A stretch of DNA of 64,000 nt from the NCBI RefSeq assembly GCF_031801495.1, contig NZ_JAOEGC010000002.1:2666001-2730000 (forward strand). The letters run 5' to 3'. The position numbers were made by a program, and so were the translations under genes. The notes under the pieces are model-generated. The model was given only the letters and a program-made list of their open reading frames with translations, did no database searches and was not told the DNA's origin. The DNA comes from Agrobacterium tumefaciens_K (lineage in GTDB: Bacteria > Pseudomonadota > Alphaproteobacteria > Rhizobiales > Rhizobiaceae). Below are positions 35,953-43,788 of the stretch, one piece after another; positions within the stretch are counted from its first letter, which is position 1; every line of letters begins with the position of its first letter.

Positions 35953-36774
35953 GTGGAGAACAAAAAAAGTTTCTTCCATTTGCACCTGATTTCGGACTCA
36001 ACGGGAGAGACTCTCATGTCGGCCGGGCGCGCCGTCTCCGCGCAGTTTCATGCCTCGATGCCTGTCGAGCATGTCTATCCGATGATCAGGAACCAGAAGC
36101 AGCTGTCGAAGGTTCTGGACCTGATCGATCAGGAACCAGGCATTGTTCTCTACACCATCGTCGATCAGCAGCTTGCCGAGTTTCTCGATCTCCGCTGTCA
36201 TGCGATCGGTGTACCCAGCGTCAATGTGCTGGAGCCGATCATCGGAATTTTCCAGACTTATCTCGGAGCGCCTTCAAGGCGCCGGGTCGGGGCGCAGCAT
36301 GCCTTGAACGCGGATTACTTTGCACGCATCGAGGCGCTGAATTTCGCCATGGATCATGATGACGGCCAGATGCCGGAAACATACGACGATGCGGATATCG
36401 TCATCATCGGCATCAGCCGCACGTCCAAAACACCGACAAGCATCTATCTCGCTAACAGGGGTATAAAGACGGCAAATATTCCCGTGGTCCCGAATGTGCC
36501 TTTACCGGAAAGTCTGTACAGGGCGACGCGTCCGCTGATCGTGGGATTGGTAGCGACCTCGGACCGCATATCACAGGTGCGCGAGAACCGTGAGCTCGGC
36601 GCGACCGGTGGTTTTGACAGTGGGCGTTACACCGACCGGGCGACGATCATGGAAGAGCTGAAATATGCGCGTGCACTCTGTGCCCGCAACAATTGGCCCC
36701 TAATAGATGTGACGCGCCGTTCGATCGAGGAAACGGCCGCTGCCATTCTTGCCCTTCGTCCCCGGACGCGATAA
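35953..36774 (+). CDS. Pyruvate, phosphate dikinase regulatory protein (PPSR/DUF299)
   Basis: PPSR-family proteins are bifunctional ADP-dependent kinases and Pi-dependent pyrophosphorylases that control PPDK (or PEP synthase) by phosphorylating a threonine. The 273-residue protein has FHLHLISDSTGET near the N terminus, the P-loop-like VIIGISRTSKTPTSIYLA and the terminal DVTRRSIEETAAAIL. GTG 35953 is the start, with GGGAGA upstream. It is the first rightward gene after the presumed origin, the usual alphaproteobacterial arrangement. Which dikinase it controls cannot be told from the window. Confidence 0.94.
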   Translation: MENKKSFFHLHLISDSTGETLMSAGRAVSAQFHASMPVEHVYPMIRNQKQLSKVLDLIDQEPGIVLYTIVDQQLAEFLDLRCHAIGVPSVNVLEPIIGIFQTYLGAPSRRRVGAQHALNADYFARIEALNFAMDHDDGQMPETYDDADIVIIGISRTSKTPTSIYLANRGIKTANIPVVPNVPLPESLYRATRPLIVGLVATSDRISQVRENRELGATGGFDSGRYTDRATIMEELKYARALCARNNWPLIDVTRRSIEETAAAILALRPRTR

Positions 36775-36805
36775 TCCGGTTTTCGATATTCGGAGCATAC
36801 AATAG

Positions 36806-37405
36806 ATGAAACACGAGCTGATCCTTGCCTCGTCCAGCGCGTCGCGGCAGATGTTGATGCGCAATGCCGGGCTCGTATTTTCGGCCATTCCAGCCGATAT
36901 TGATGAGCGGGCGATTGACGAGAGGCTGGAAAAAGATAGCGCCTCTCCCCTGGAGGTCGCACTTCAGCTTGCGCAGGCAAAAGCGCTCGCAGTCAGCGAG
37001 GCGCACCCGTCCGCCATCGTACTCGGCTGTGACCAGACCATGTCGCTCGCTGGCAGGGTATATCACAAGCCGAAGGATTTGGAGGAGGCGCACGCCCATC
37101 TGATGTCGCTCTCCGGGAAAACGCATCGCCTGAACAGTGCAGCGGTGCTGGTGAAGGGCGGCGAAATGATATGGCAGACCGTCACCAACGCCGATCTCAC
37201 GGTTCGTGAACTTACGGCGGAATTCGTCACCCGGCATTTGCAAAGTGTCGGAAAAAAAGCGCTGACCAGCGTTGGCGCATATCAGTTGGAAGGTGAGGGA
37301 ATCCAGCTATTCACTTCCATCGAAGGGGATTATTTTACGATTCTCGGACTTCCGCTTCTGCCACTGCTGGAAAAGTTAAGGGAGCTAGGGGTCATTGATG
37401 GCTGA
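36806..37405 (+). CDS. maf: Maf-family nucleoside triphosphate pyrophosphatase
   Basis: Maf proteins hydrolyse dTTP/UTP or modified nucleotides to monophosphates. The 199-residue product begins with the family LILASSSASRQMLM, has the catalytic acidic region ERAIDERLE, VLGCDQTMSL (the conserved Asp) and GAYQLEGEGIQLF with SIEGDYFTILGLPL. It overlaps aroE by 8 bp. Its TGA stop (37403-37405) is the first three bases of a parS site. Confidence 0.94.
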   Translation: MKHELILASSSASRQMLMRNAGLVFSAIPADIDERAIDERLEKDSASPLEVALQLAQAKALAVSEAHPSAIVLGCDQTMSLAGRVYHKPKDLEEAHAHLMSLSGKTHRLNSAAVLVKGGEMIWQTVTNADLTVRELTAEFVTRHLQSVGKKALTSVGAYQLEGEGIQLFTSIEGDYFTILGLPLLPLLEKLRELGVIDG

Positions 37406-38258
37406 TTCACGTGAAACATTAACCAAGAATGCATTCGTTGCCGGCTATCCGATCAAGCATTCCCGCTCGCCGATCATTCATTCCTATTGGTTGAAGCACT
37501 TCGGCATCAACGGTAGCTACCGCGCTGTCGAGGTTTCTCCGGAGGCATTTCCTGAATTTGTCTCGGTGCTGAAAGAGCAGCGCCCGAATGGCTTTGTCGG
37601 CGGCAACGTGACCATTCCGCATAAGGAAACGGCCTTCAAGTTGGCTGACAAACCGGACCTGCTGGCGGAGGAACTCGGTGCGGCAAATACGATATGGGTG
37701 GAGGATGGCAAACTCTGCGCGACCAACACGGACGGTTACGGCTTCGTCTCCAATCTCGATGATCGCCATCCCGGTTGGGACAAGGCACGAAGTGCAGTGG
37801 TTCTCGGAGCAGGTGGCGGAAGCCGGGCAATCATCCAGTCACTGAGAAACCGGGGGATTGCTGAAATCCACGTGCTGAACCGGACCGAGGAGCGGGCAAG
37901 AGAACTGGCCGATCGTTTCGGGAAGCAGGTGTTTGCCCATTCCATGCAGGCATTGCCCGAGGTGATGCAGGGTGCCGGTCTTTTTGTGAATACGACGTCG
38001 CTTGGCATGGACGGTACAGCGGCCCCTGATTTTGACTTTTCGCCGATGGCGAATGGAGCGGTGGTGACTGACATTGTTTACGTGCCGTTGAAAACACCCA
38101 TCCTGCGCATGGCGGAGGAACAGGGCATCGCAACCGTTGACGGACTTGGAATGTTGCTTCAGCAGGCGAAACCAGGTTTCGAGCAGTGGTTCGGGAAAAA
38201 ACCTGAAGTGGATGAAACGCTTCGCTCCATTATCATAAAGGACATGGAGACACACTGA
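37398..38258 (+). CDS. aroE: Shikimate dehydrogenase AroE
   Basis: AroE reduces 3-dehydroshikimate with NADPH. The 286-residue protein has the substrate-binding AGYPIKHSRSPIIHSYW, the catalytic lysine in GNVTIPHKETAF, the NADP motif VLGAGGGSRAI and NRTEER, and GLGMLLQQAKPGFEQWFG near the end. ATG 37398 is preceded by an in-frame TTG (37395); ATG is preferred. Codons 3-7 (D-S-R-E-T) are written by the parS site at 37403-37418. Confidence 0.95.
   Translation: MADSRETLTKNAFVAGYPIKHSRSPIIHSYWLKHFGINGSYRAVEVSPEAFPEFVSVLKEQRPNGFVGGNVTIPHKETAFKLADKPDLLAEELGAANTIWVEDGKLCATNTDGYGFVSNLDDRHPGWDKARSAVVLGAGGGSRAIIQSLRNRGIAEIHVLNRTEERARELADRFGKQVFAHSMQALPEVMQGAGLFVNTTSLGMDGTAAPDFDFSPMANGAVVTDIVYVPLKTPILRMAEEQGIATVDGLGMLLQQAKPGFEQWFGKKPEVDETLRSIIIKDMETH
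37403..37418. other. parS site spanning the maf stop codon and aroE N terminus
   Basis: TGATTCACGTGAAACA is one base from consensus and identical to the site at the mnmE stop. It lies 1.5 kb from the presumed origin. Confidence 0.88.
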
Positions 38259-38866
38259 TGCTGGTCATCGGCCTCACCGGTTCGATTGGTATGGGAAAGA
38301 CGACCACCGCAAATCTTTTCCGGGATGAGGGGGTGGCCGTCCTCGATTCCGACAAGGTGGTGCATGACCTCTACAAGGAAGAGGCTGCTCCTCTGATCGA
38401 AACAGCTTTTCCCGGAACTGTAGGATCGAACGGTGTTGACCGTGTAAGACTGGCGGAAATCCTCAAGGTGAATCCGGCTAATTTTAAAGTGCTGGAGAAC
38501 ATCGTCCATCCGCTGGTGCAGAGCAGGCAGCGTGAATTCCTTCAGGCATCGGAAAACGAGGGCAGGCAGTTTGCTCTTCTCGATATTCCCCTGTTATTTG
38601 AAACGGGCGCGGAAAATCGGGTAAACACCGTTGTAGTGGTAACCTGCGATCCGGAAATACAACGCGAACGCGTCCTGTCGAGGCCGAGTATGACACCGGA
38701 AAAATTCGAAATGATCTTGGCCCGTCAGATGCCTGACGACGAAAAACGTCGTCGTGCCGATTTCGTCATCGACACCGGCCATGGTATCGAAGCTGCCCGC
38801 GACAGGGTAAGAGAGATCCTGAAAGATCTGGCACGGGATAGAGATACGGGAGAAAAAGATGCGTGA
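38258..38866 (+). CDS. coaE: Dephospho-CoA kinase CoaE
   Basis: CoaE performs the last step of coenzyme A synthesis. The 202-residue product has Walker A GSIGMGKTTT (8-17), VLDSDKVVHDLY, the HPLVQ segment, and LLDIPLLFETG with CDPEIQRERVLSR. The start overlaps the aroE stop by one base (TGATG), and the 3' end overlaps dnaQ by 8 bp, so maf-aroE-coaE-dnaQ is one tightly packed operon. Confidence 0.95.
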   Translation: MLVIGLTGSIGMGKTTTANLFRDEGVAVLDSDKVVHDLYKEEAAPLIETAFPGTVGSNGVDRVRLAEILKVNPANFKVLENIVHPLVQSRQREFLQASENEGRQFALLDIPLLFETGAENRVNTVVVVTCDPEIQRERVLSRPSMTPEKFEMILARQMPDDEKRRRADFVIDTGHGIEAARDRVREILKDLARDRDTGEKDA

Positions 38867-39557
38867 GATCATTTTCGATACCGAAACCACGGGGCTGGAA
38901 TCGAAGTCCGACCGTGTGATCGAAATCGGCGGCATCGAGCTCATCAATCACTTCCCTACGGGAAGAACGTTGCACCTTTATATCAATCCGGAAAACCGCA
39001 AGGTTCACCCGGATGCATTGGCGGTACACGGCATCACCGATGAGTTTCTGCAGGACAAGCCGAAGTTTGCGGACGTCGTGGACCAGATCCGCGATTTCTT
39101 CGACGGCGCTCGCTGGGTTGCACACAACGCCACGTTCGATATGGGCTTCATCAACGCCGAATTCGCTCGTCTGGATATTGCGCCGGTCGCGCCTGATCTG
39201 GTGACGGACACGCTGTCGCTGGCGCGACGGAAACATCCGATGGGGCCGAATTCGCTCGACGCGCTTTGCCGGCGTTATGGTATCGACAACTCACATCGAA
39301 CCAAGCACGGCGCGCTTCTCGACTCCGAACTTCTGGCTGAAGTCTATATCGAAATGATCGGCGGTCGTCAGACCGCTCTCGGCTTCGGCTCTGGCGCTCA
39401 GCAAGACGCGGTTGTGGCGGAGGATGAAGGGCCGGTCGAAGCATTGCAGCGGCTTCGACCCTTACCGGACAGGCTGGATGCAGATGCCGCCGCAGCTCAT
39501 GGAAAGCTGGTTCTGGCAATGGGCGACAAGGCAATCTGGAACCGTTATCAGGACTAG
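38859..39557 (+). CDS. dnaQ: DNA polymerase III epsilon subunit (3'-5' exonuclease) DnaQ
   Basis: DnaQ is the proofreading subunit of the replicative polymerase. The 232-residue protein has the DEDDh exonuclease residues: Asp7 and Glu9 in IIFDTETTG, the third Asp in AHNATFDMGF, and the His/Asp of HRTKHGALLDSELLAEVY. The approximately 60-residue C-terminal tail is the region that in other bacteria contacts the polymerase alpha subunit. The gene ends shortly before a strong bidirectional terminator. Confidence 0.95.
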   Translation: MREIIFDTETTGLESKSDRVIEIGGIELINHFPTGRTLHLYINPENRKVHPDALAVHGITDEFLQDKPKFADVVDQIRDFFDGARWVAHNATFDMGFINAEFARLDIAPVAPDLVTDTLSLARRKHPMGPNSLDALCRRYGIDNSHRTKHGALLDSELLAEVYIEMIGGRQTALGFGSGAQQDAVVAEDEGPVEALQRLRPLPDRLDADAAAAHGKLVLAMGDKAIWNRYQD

Positions 39558-39593
39558 TCTGGGATCGATCGATGGTTCTCAGAAAACAGGGCA

Positions 39594-39628
39594 ATAAAAA
39601 ACCGGGTTCGATGACCCGGTTTTTTTAT
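39594..39628. terminator. Bidirectional terminator between dnaQ and secB
   Basis: The hairpin AAAAAACCGGGT / ACCCGGTTTTTT (loop TCGATG) at 39596-39627 is A/T-flanked on both sides and serves both convergent genes. Confidence 0.94.
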
Positions 39629-39645
39629 TGCGATTTTTGCTCCGA

Positions 39646-40128
39646 TCAGTTCGGAACGGCCTGAACCTTGGCCCTTGCCTGCTCTTCGGCAACGCGCTGC
39701 GCGAACATCTGCGCAAAATCGATCGGATCGATCATCAGCGGCGGGAAGCCGCCGTTGCGCGTCACGTCTGCAATAATCTGGCGGGCAAACGGGAACAGAA
39801 GACGGGGGCACTCGATGAAGAGGACCGGCAGCATATGCTCCTGCGGGAAACCGGCGATACGGAAAACGCCGCCGTAAACCAGCTCGGCTGCGAACAGTAC
39901 CTTGTCGCCGTCCTTTGCTTCTGCGTTCAGCGTCAGCACGACGTCAAAATCAGAGCCGGAAATCGGGTTCGCGTTGACGTTCACATTTATGTTGATCGAA
40001 GGCGCGTTATCGCGGGCCTGAAGCGAACGAGGAGCGCCCGGATTTTCGAACGAAAGATCCTTGATGTACTGGGCAAGAATATTGAGAGAAGGGCTTGCTG
40101 CGCCCTGTGCACCATTTTCAGCGGTCAT
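39646..40128 (-). CDS. secB: Protein-export chaperone SecB
   Basis: SecB holds preproteins unfolded for SecA. The 160-residue product has the SecB core LNILAQYIKDLSFENPGAP, NVNVNANP, FAAELVYGGVFRI and PRLLFPFARQIIADVTRNGGFPPLMIDPIDF. The frame is open to 40146, but ATG 40128 follows GAGGAAAT. It runs against the rightward neighbours and faces dnaQ across a shared terminator; fxsA lies 85 bp upstream in the same direction. Confidence 0.96.
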   Translation of the reverse strand: MTAENGAQGAASPSLNILAQYIKDLSFENPGAPRSLQARDNAPSININVNVNANPISGSDFDVVLTLNAEAKDGDKVLFAAELVYGGVFRIAGFPQEHMLPVLFIECPRLLFPFARQIIADVTRNGGFPPLMIDPIDFAQMFAQRVAEEQARAKVQAVPN

Positions 40129-40212
40129 GCTATTTCCTCGCGGCATGAATTTGTGGGAGGGGGTCTACCATTTCGACCGAAGCCTTACAACCCTTGGCGA
40201 CTGCCGCACTTT

Positions 40213-40749
40213 TCAGGACTTGGGAAGATTGCGGTCATCCGGTCCGTTTGACCAGGGGGAATTGCCCGGACCTTCCCGATGGAAGTCCCCTTCATCCAGG
40301 TCGACAACCCTGGAGTTGCCGCTGCCTTGCGGGTCATTGCGGAAACCGGACTGCGATCCTGCTCCGAAACCCGATTGGCGGAAAGAACTGGCGACAACGA
40401 CGCGTGGGCCGAAGGTTTTCCAGAAGAACCGGCGTACAGCGGGAGACAGGAGGAGCAGGCCGATGATGTCAGTGATGAAGCCCGGTATGAACAGCAATAC
40501 GCCGGCGACAACCCGCATCGCGCCATTCACCAGCTCGTCGGCCGGTTGCGCACCGGTTCGTCCGGCGTCCTGAAGGTTCCTCACCATGCTGAGGCCGCCG
40601 AGGCGCAGGATGAGCAGACCAAGAAACGAGGTAAAGACGATGAGCGCCAGTGTCAGCCACAGGCCGATCGCTTTGCCGACAACGATAAAACCGGCGATTT
40701 CTAGGATCGGCATCAGAAGGATGACGATGGGGAGAAAGGAAAAACGCAT
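40213..40749 (-). CDS. fxsA: FxsA-family membrane protein
   Basis: A 178-residue inner-membrane protein with an N-terminal block of three or four hydrophobic helices (MRFSFLPIVILLMPILEIAGF, LWLTLALIVFTSFLGLLIL, VVAGVLLFIPGFITDIIGLLLLSP) and a polar, glycine/serine-rich tail of about 60 residues. The PGFITDIIGLLLL segment is the FxsA hallmark. E. coli FxsA affects exclusion by phage F7; the general function is unknown. It is divergent from timA across 140 bp. Confidence 0.9.
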   Translation of the reverse strand: MRFSFLPIVILLMPILEIAGFIVVGKAIGLWLTLALIVFTSFLGLLILRLGGLSMVRNLQDAGRTGAQPADELVNGAMRVVAGVLLFIPGFITDIIGLLLLSPAVRRFFWKTFGPRVVVASSFRQSGFGAGSQSGFRNDPQGSGNSRVVDLDEGDFHREGPGNSPWSNGPDDRNLPKS

Positions 40750-40810
40750 ATTCTAGCCTTGCGTGTGCGCTTCTGGCAGATTGTGTGCCTTCACGACACC
40801 GATGATTGAA

Positions 40811-40841
40811 TCTGCATGTTTGAATGATGATAAGATGCAGA
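40811..40841. repeat. Inverted repeat TCTGCAT-N17-ATGCAGA upstream of timA
   Basis: Two perfect 7-bp half sites (40811-40817 and 40835-40841) face each other in the 140-bp divergent fxsA/timA intergenic region. It could be a regulator site or a hairpin; no factor is known to me. Confidence 0.4.
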
Positions 40842-40889
40842 CTATATGATGTTCAAGATTTCAGATTTAAATGGCGGTCACGGTAAAAG

Positions 40890-41588
40890 ATGGGCTTTAG
40901 CGACTTTATCACATTGTTTTTCCTCGTGGCGGCGGTGCTGATCTTCCTTCAGCTGCGCAGCGTTCTCGGTCGCCGCACAGGCAATGAAAAGCCGCCATTC
41001 GATCCTTACAGCCCCCGTGACGTGGCAAAGAGCCCTGTTTCGGACGATAACAAGGTCGTGACCTTGCCCAAGCGGGGTGAAGTTGACGAGGAAACCCGCT
41101 TTGCCGAAGTGGACGCGATGGCGCCGGAAGGCTCTGCGCTGAACACATCACTGCGGGAGCTGATGGAGAAGGATCCCTCCTTCCGTCCGAAGGAATTCCT
41201 CAACGGTGCACGCATGGCTTATGAGATGATCGTCATGGCCTTTGCCGATGGTGACCGCAAGACACTGAAGAACCTTCTGTCCAAGGAGGTTTTCGAGGGC
41301 TTCGATGCGGCAATTTCCGAGCGTGAGGCTCGCGGTGAGGTGGTCAAATCCACGTTCGTGGGTATCGAGAAAGCCGACCTGACGCAGGCCGTCGTTCGTG
41401 ATTCTGAAGCGCAGATCACCCTTCGCATCGTCAGTCAGCTTATTTCCGCAACATACGACAAGAACGGCAATCTGACGGATGGCGATCCGGAAGCGGTTGC
41501 CGAGGTTGACGATATCTGGACATTCTCGCGCGACACGCGCTCGCGTGATCCGAACTGGAAGCTTATCGCGACCGAATCCGAACAATGA
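40890..41588 (+). CDS. timA: TimA, Tim44-domain membrane-anchored protein
   Basis: A 232-residue protein with one N-terminal membrane segment (about 5-22, FITLFFLVAAVLIFLQL), a polar linker, and a C-terminal Tim44-like (NTF2-fold) domain from about 85 to 230 (FLNGARMAYEMIVMAFADGD, SQLISATYDKNGN, DIWTFSRDTRSRDPNWKLIATE). Alphaproteobacterial TimA is the relative of the mitochondrial import-motor anchor Tim44; its bacterial role is not settled. The stop overlaps the mltA start (ATGA), making timA the first gene of a four-gene operon. Confidence 0.92.
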   Translation: MGFSDFITLFFLVAAVLIFLQLRSVLGRRTGNEKPPFDPYSPRDVAKSPVSDDNKVVTLPKRGEVDEETRFAEVDAMAPEGSALNTSLRELMEKDPSFRPKEFLNGARMAYEMIVMAFADGDRKTLKNLLSKEVFEGFDAAISEREARGEVVKSTFVGIEKADLTQAVVRDSEAQITLRIVSQLISATYDKNGNLTDGDPEAVAEVDDIWTFSRDTRSRDPNWKLIATESEQ

Positions 41589-42706
41589 TAACGACACCGG
41601 CTGAATTTTCCGTCGAGGAGGTTTCGTTCGAAGACCTGCCGTTCTGGCAGAATGACGATCCACGAAACCTTTTTCCAGCGATGCGCAGGATGCTCACGCA
41701 TCTGCAAAATGCCAAGCCTTACAGGACGGGTGAACTTGGTCTTTCGGCAGGTGATCTCATTCCGCTTCTCGAGTTGGCGGACAATGCCGCTCCGGCAGAC
41801 GCGGATAAGGCGCGGCGGTTCTTCGAGGAAAACTGTCGCCCCTTCCGCATTTCGCAGGCAAACGGAAAACGTGGCTTCGTCACGGCTTTCTATGAACCGG
41901 AACTGGAAGTTTCCGATGTTTGCGACGATGTCTGGAAATATCCTGTTTACCGCAGACCCGCGGATCTGATCGACATCGACGACAAAAATCGCCCCGAAGG
42001 TTTCGATGCATCCTATGCATTCGCACATCAGACTGGCGATGATATTTCGTATTTCCCCGACCGTCGTGCGATCGATCAGGGATATCTGGAAGGCAGGGAC
42101 CTTGAGATTGCCTGGGCAAAATCGAAGGTCGATCTGTTTTTCGTCCATGTCCAGGGTGCCGCGCGTCTCGTCTTCCCGGACGGTCGGGTAAAGCGTGTGA
42201 CCTACGCGGCCAAGGCCGGACACCCCTTTTCACCGATTGGACGGCTTCTCCTTGATCGCGGAGAGCTCGATCCCAGGACAATTTCGATGCAGTCGATCCG
42301 CAAGTGGCTCGGCGCTCATCCGGATCAGGTAGACGATGTGCTGTGGCATAACCGCTCCTACATCTTCTTCCGGGAAGCCGATGTTACGGATTTCGACCTC
42401 GGTCCGATTGCAGCTGCCAAGGTTCCGCTCGTTGCCAGCAGATCGCTTGCAGTCGACCGGCTGCTGCACACATTCGGATTTCCATTTTTTATCCATGCGC
42501 CGACACTGAAGCATCTTGATGATGGAAAACCTTTCTCGCGGTTGATGCTGGCATTGGATACGGGGTCCGCAATAGTCGGCCCGGCGCGTGGGGATATTTT
42601 CACCGGTTCGGGTTTCGAGGCGGGAGAGCTGGCTGGCACGGTGCGCAACGATGCCGATTTTTATATACTGATTCCGCGCATGGCTGCGGAAAGGTATCGG
42701 CGATGA
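41585..42706 (+). CDS. mltA: MltA-type membrane-bound lytic murein transglycosylase A
   Basis: MltA cleaves peptidoglycan to 1,6-anhydromuropeptides. The 373-residue product has the MltA domain (ANGKRGFVTAFYEPEL, WKYPVYRRP) and the 3D domain at the end, with the catalytic-type Asp337 in LALDTGSAIVGPARGDIFTGSG. The N terminus (MITTPAEFSVEEVSFEDLPF) shows no signal peptide or lipobox, unlike the E. coli lipoprotein, so export is unexplained. It is coupled by ATGA overlaps to timA before it and the Smr gene after it. Confidence 0.92.
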   Translation: MITTPAEFSVEEVSFEDLPFWQNDDPRNLFPAMRRMLTHLQNAKPYRTGELGLSAGDLIPLLELADNAAPADADKARRFFEENCRPFRISQANGKRGFVTAFYEPELEVSDVCDDVWKYPVYRRPADLIDIDDKNRPEGFDASYAFAHQTGDDISYFPDRRAIDQGYLEGRDLEIAWAKSKVDLFFVHVQGAARLVFPDGRVKRVTYAAKAGHPFSPIGRLLLDRGELDPRTISMQSIRKWLGAHPDQVDDVLWHNRSYIFFREADVTDFDLGPIAAAKVPLVASRSLAVDRLLHTFGFPFFIHAPTLKHLDDGKPFSRLMLALDTGSAIVGPARGDIFTGSGFEAGELAGTVRNDADFYILIPRMAAERYRR

Positions 42707-43272
42707 AGGGCAGTCGAAAACTCGGCAAGGATGAACGCATTCTCTGGGGCAGGGTGGCGAAGACCACGCGGCCGATCTCGGGGAAGCTGGAGGATTTGCT
42801 GGATTTCGATGAAATCGAGGAAGAGGTGGTCGAGCCTGGCGTTGTGGAGAAGAGCAAGGCTGGTTTTCCACGCATGCTGGTGGAAGTTCCGGACGTGCAG
42901 CCCGGCATGCCGTCGCTCAAGCAGAGGGTTCACCAGCCGCTCGAAAAGCCTGTCAAGCGCAAGCTGACCCGCGGCCGGCTGCCGCTGGAAGGGCGCATCG
43001 ATCTGCATGGAATGGTTCAGAGCGAGGCACATGCCGTCCTGCTCGATTTCCTTTTGCAGGCGCATGAGCGTGGACTGCGGCATGTTCTGGTCATTACCGG
43101 AAAGGGGCGATCCATGGGAAGCGAGGGTGCCTTGAAGCGCGCCGTGCCCATGTGGTTCTCCAAGCCGGAATACCGTTATTTGATTTCCTCATATGAGGAT
43201 GCCTCGATTAATCACGGTGGTGAGGGTGCGCTCTATGTGAGGCTGGCAAGACGAAGGGTTGAGAAATCATGA
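42703..43272 (+). CDS. Smr-domain protein
   Basis: A 189-residue protein with a basic, low-complexity N-terminal half and a C-terminal Smr domain. The domain has the DLHGM motif at 100-104 and VLVITGKG at 128-135, which in characterised Smr proteins mark a nucleic-acid-binding or nicking/RNase surface. Bacterial stand-alone Smr proteins of this length act on RNA or DNA (for example ribosome rescue in E. coli SmrB); which applies here is unknown. The start overlaps mltA and the stop overlaps the XRE regulator, both as ATGA. Confidence 0.9.
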   Translation: MKGSRKLGKDERILWGRVAKTTRPISGKLEDLLDFDEIEEEVVEPGVVEKSKAGFPRMLVEVPDVQPGMPSLKQRVHQPLEKPVKRKLTRGRLPLEGRIDLHGMVQSEAHAVLLDFLLQAHERGLRHVLVITGKGRSMGSEGALKRAVPMWFSKPEYRYLISSYEDASINHGGEGALYVRLARRRVEKS

Positions 43273-43634
43273 CGCCTTTTGCCGAAGCCGTTCGGACGTT
43301 GCGGGAACGAAAAGGCGTAACGCAAAAGGAGATGGCCGCAGCCATCGGCGTTTCGCCCGCTTACCTTTCGGCACTCGAGCATGGCAGGCGCGGGCGGCCG
43401 AGTTTCGATCTTCTCCAGCGCATTGCCGGATACTTCAATATCATCTGGGACGAGGCGGAAGAGCTGTTTTTTCTGGCCGGGTCGTCCCACCCTCGCATCG
43501 TCATCGATACAGCCGGATTGCCGCCGCAATATACCGCTTTGGCCAATGGCCTGGCGCGTGATATACGCAAGCTGTCGCCGAGTGTGATAGAGGAACTGAC
43601 GGCGGTGCTGCAAAAAAGCCGTTCTTGCGATTGA
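43269..43634 (+). CDS. XRE-family helix-turn-helix regulator
   Basis: A 121-residue protein with an N-terminal HTH_XRE domain (about 5-65: AVRTLRERKGVTQKEMAAAIGVSPAYLSALEHG, then the RRGRPSFDLLQRIAGYF third part) and a short helical C-terminal half. It is the last gene of the timA-mltA-smr operon, with an ATGA overlap, and is 154 bp upstream of gyrB. Its targets are unknown; it could regulate its own operon. Confidence 0.9.
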   Translation: MTPFAEAVRTLRERKGVTQKEMAAAIGVSPAYLSALEHGRRGRPSFDLLQRIAGYFNIIWDEAEELFFLAGSSHPRIVIDTAGLPPQYTALANGLARDIRKLSPSVIEELTAVLQKSRSCD

Positions 43635-43788
43635 AAGCCTTATATCCCCTGATTTATGCAGCGGATGGGACATGCGGCCTTTGGATATTTGCTGGGAATT
43701 TCTATAGTCCCATGTCGGAATTTGAGTGATTCGCTGGCTGCAAGCCTCTCACGAAAACTTGGCCGGGAAAACTTTGGAAAGAGTACTT

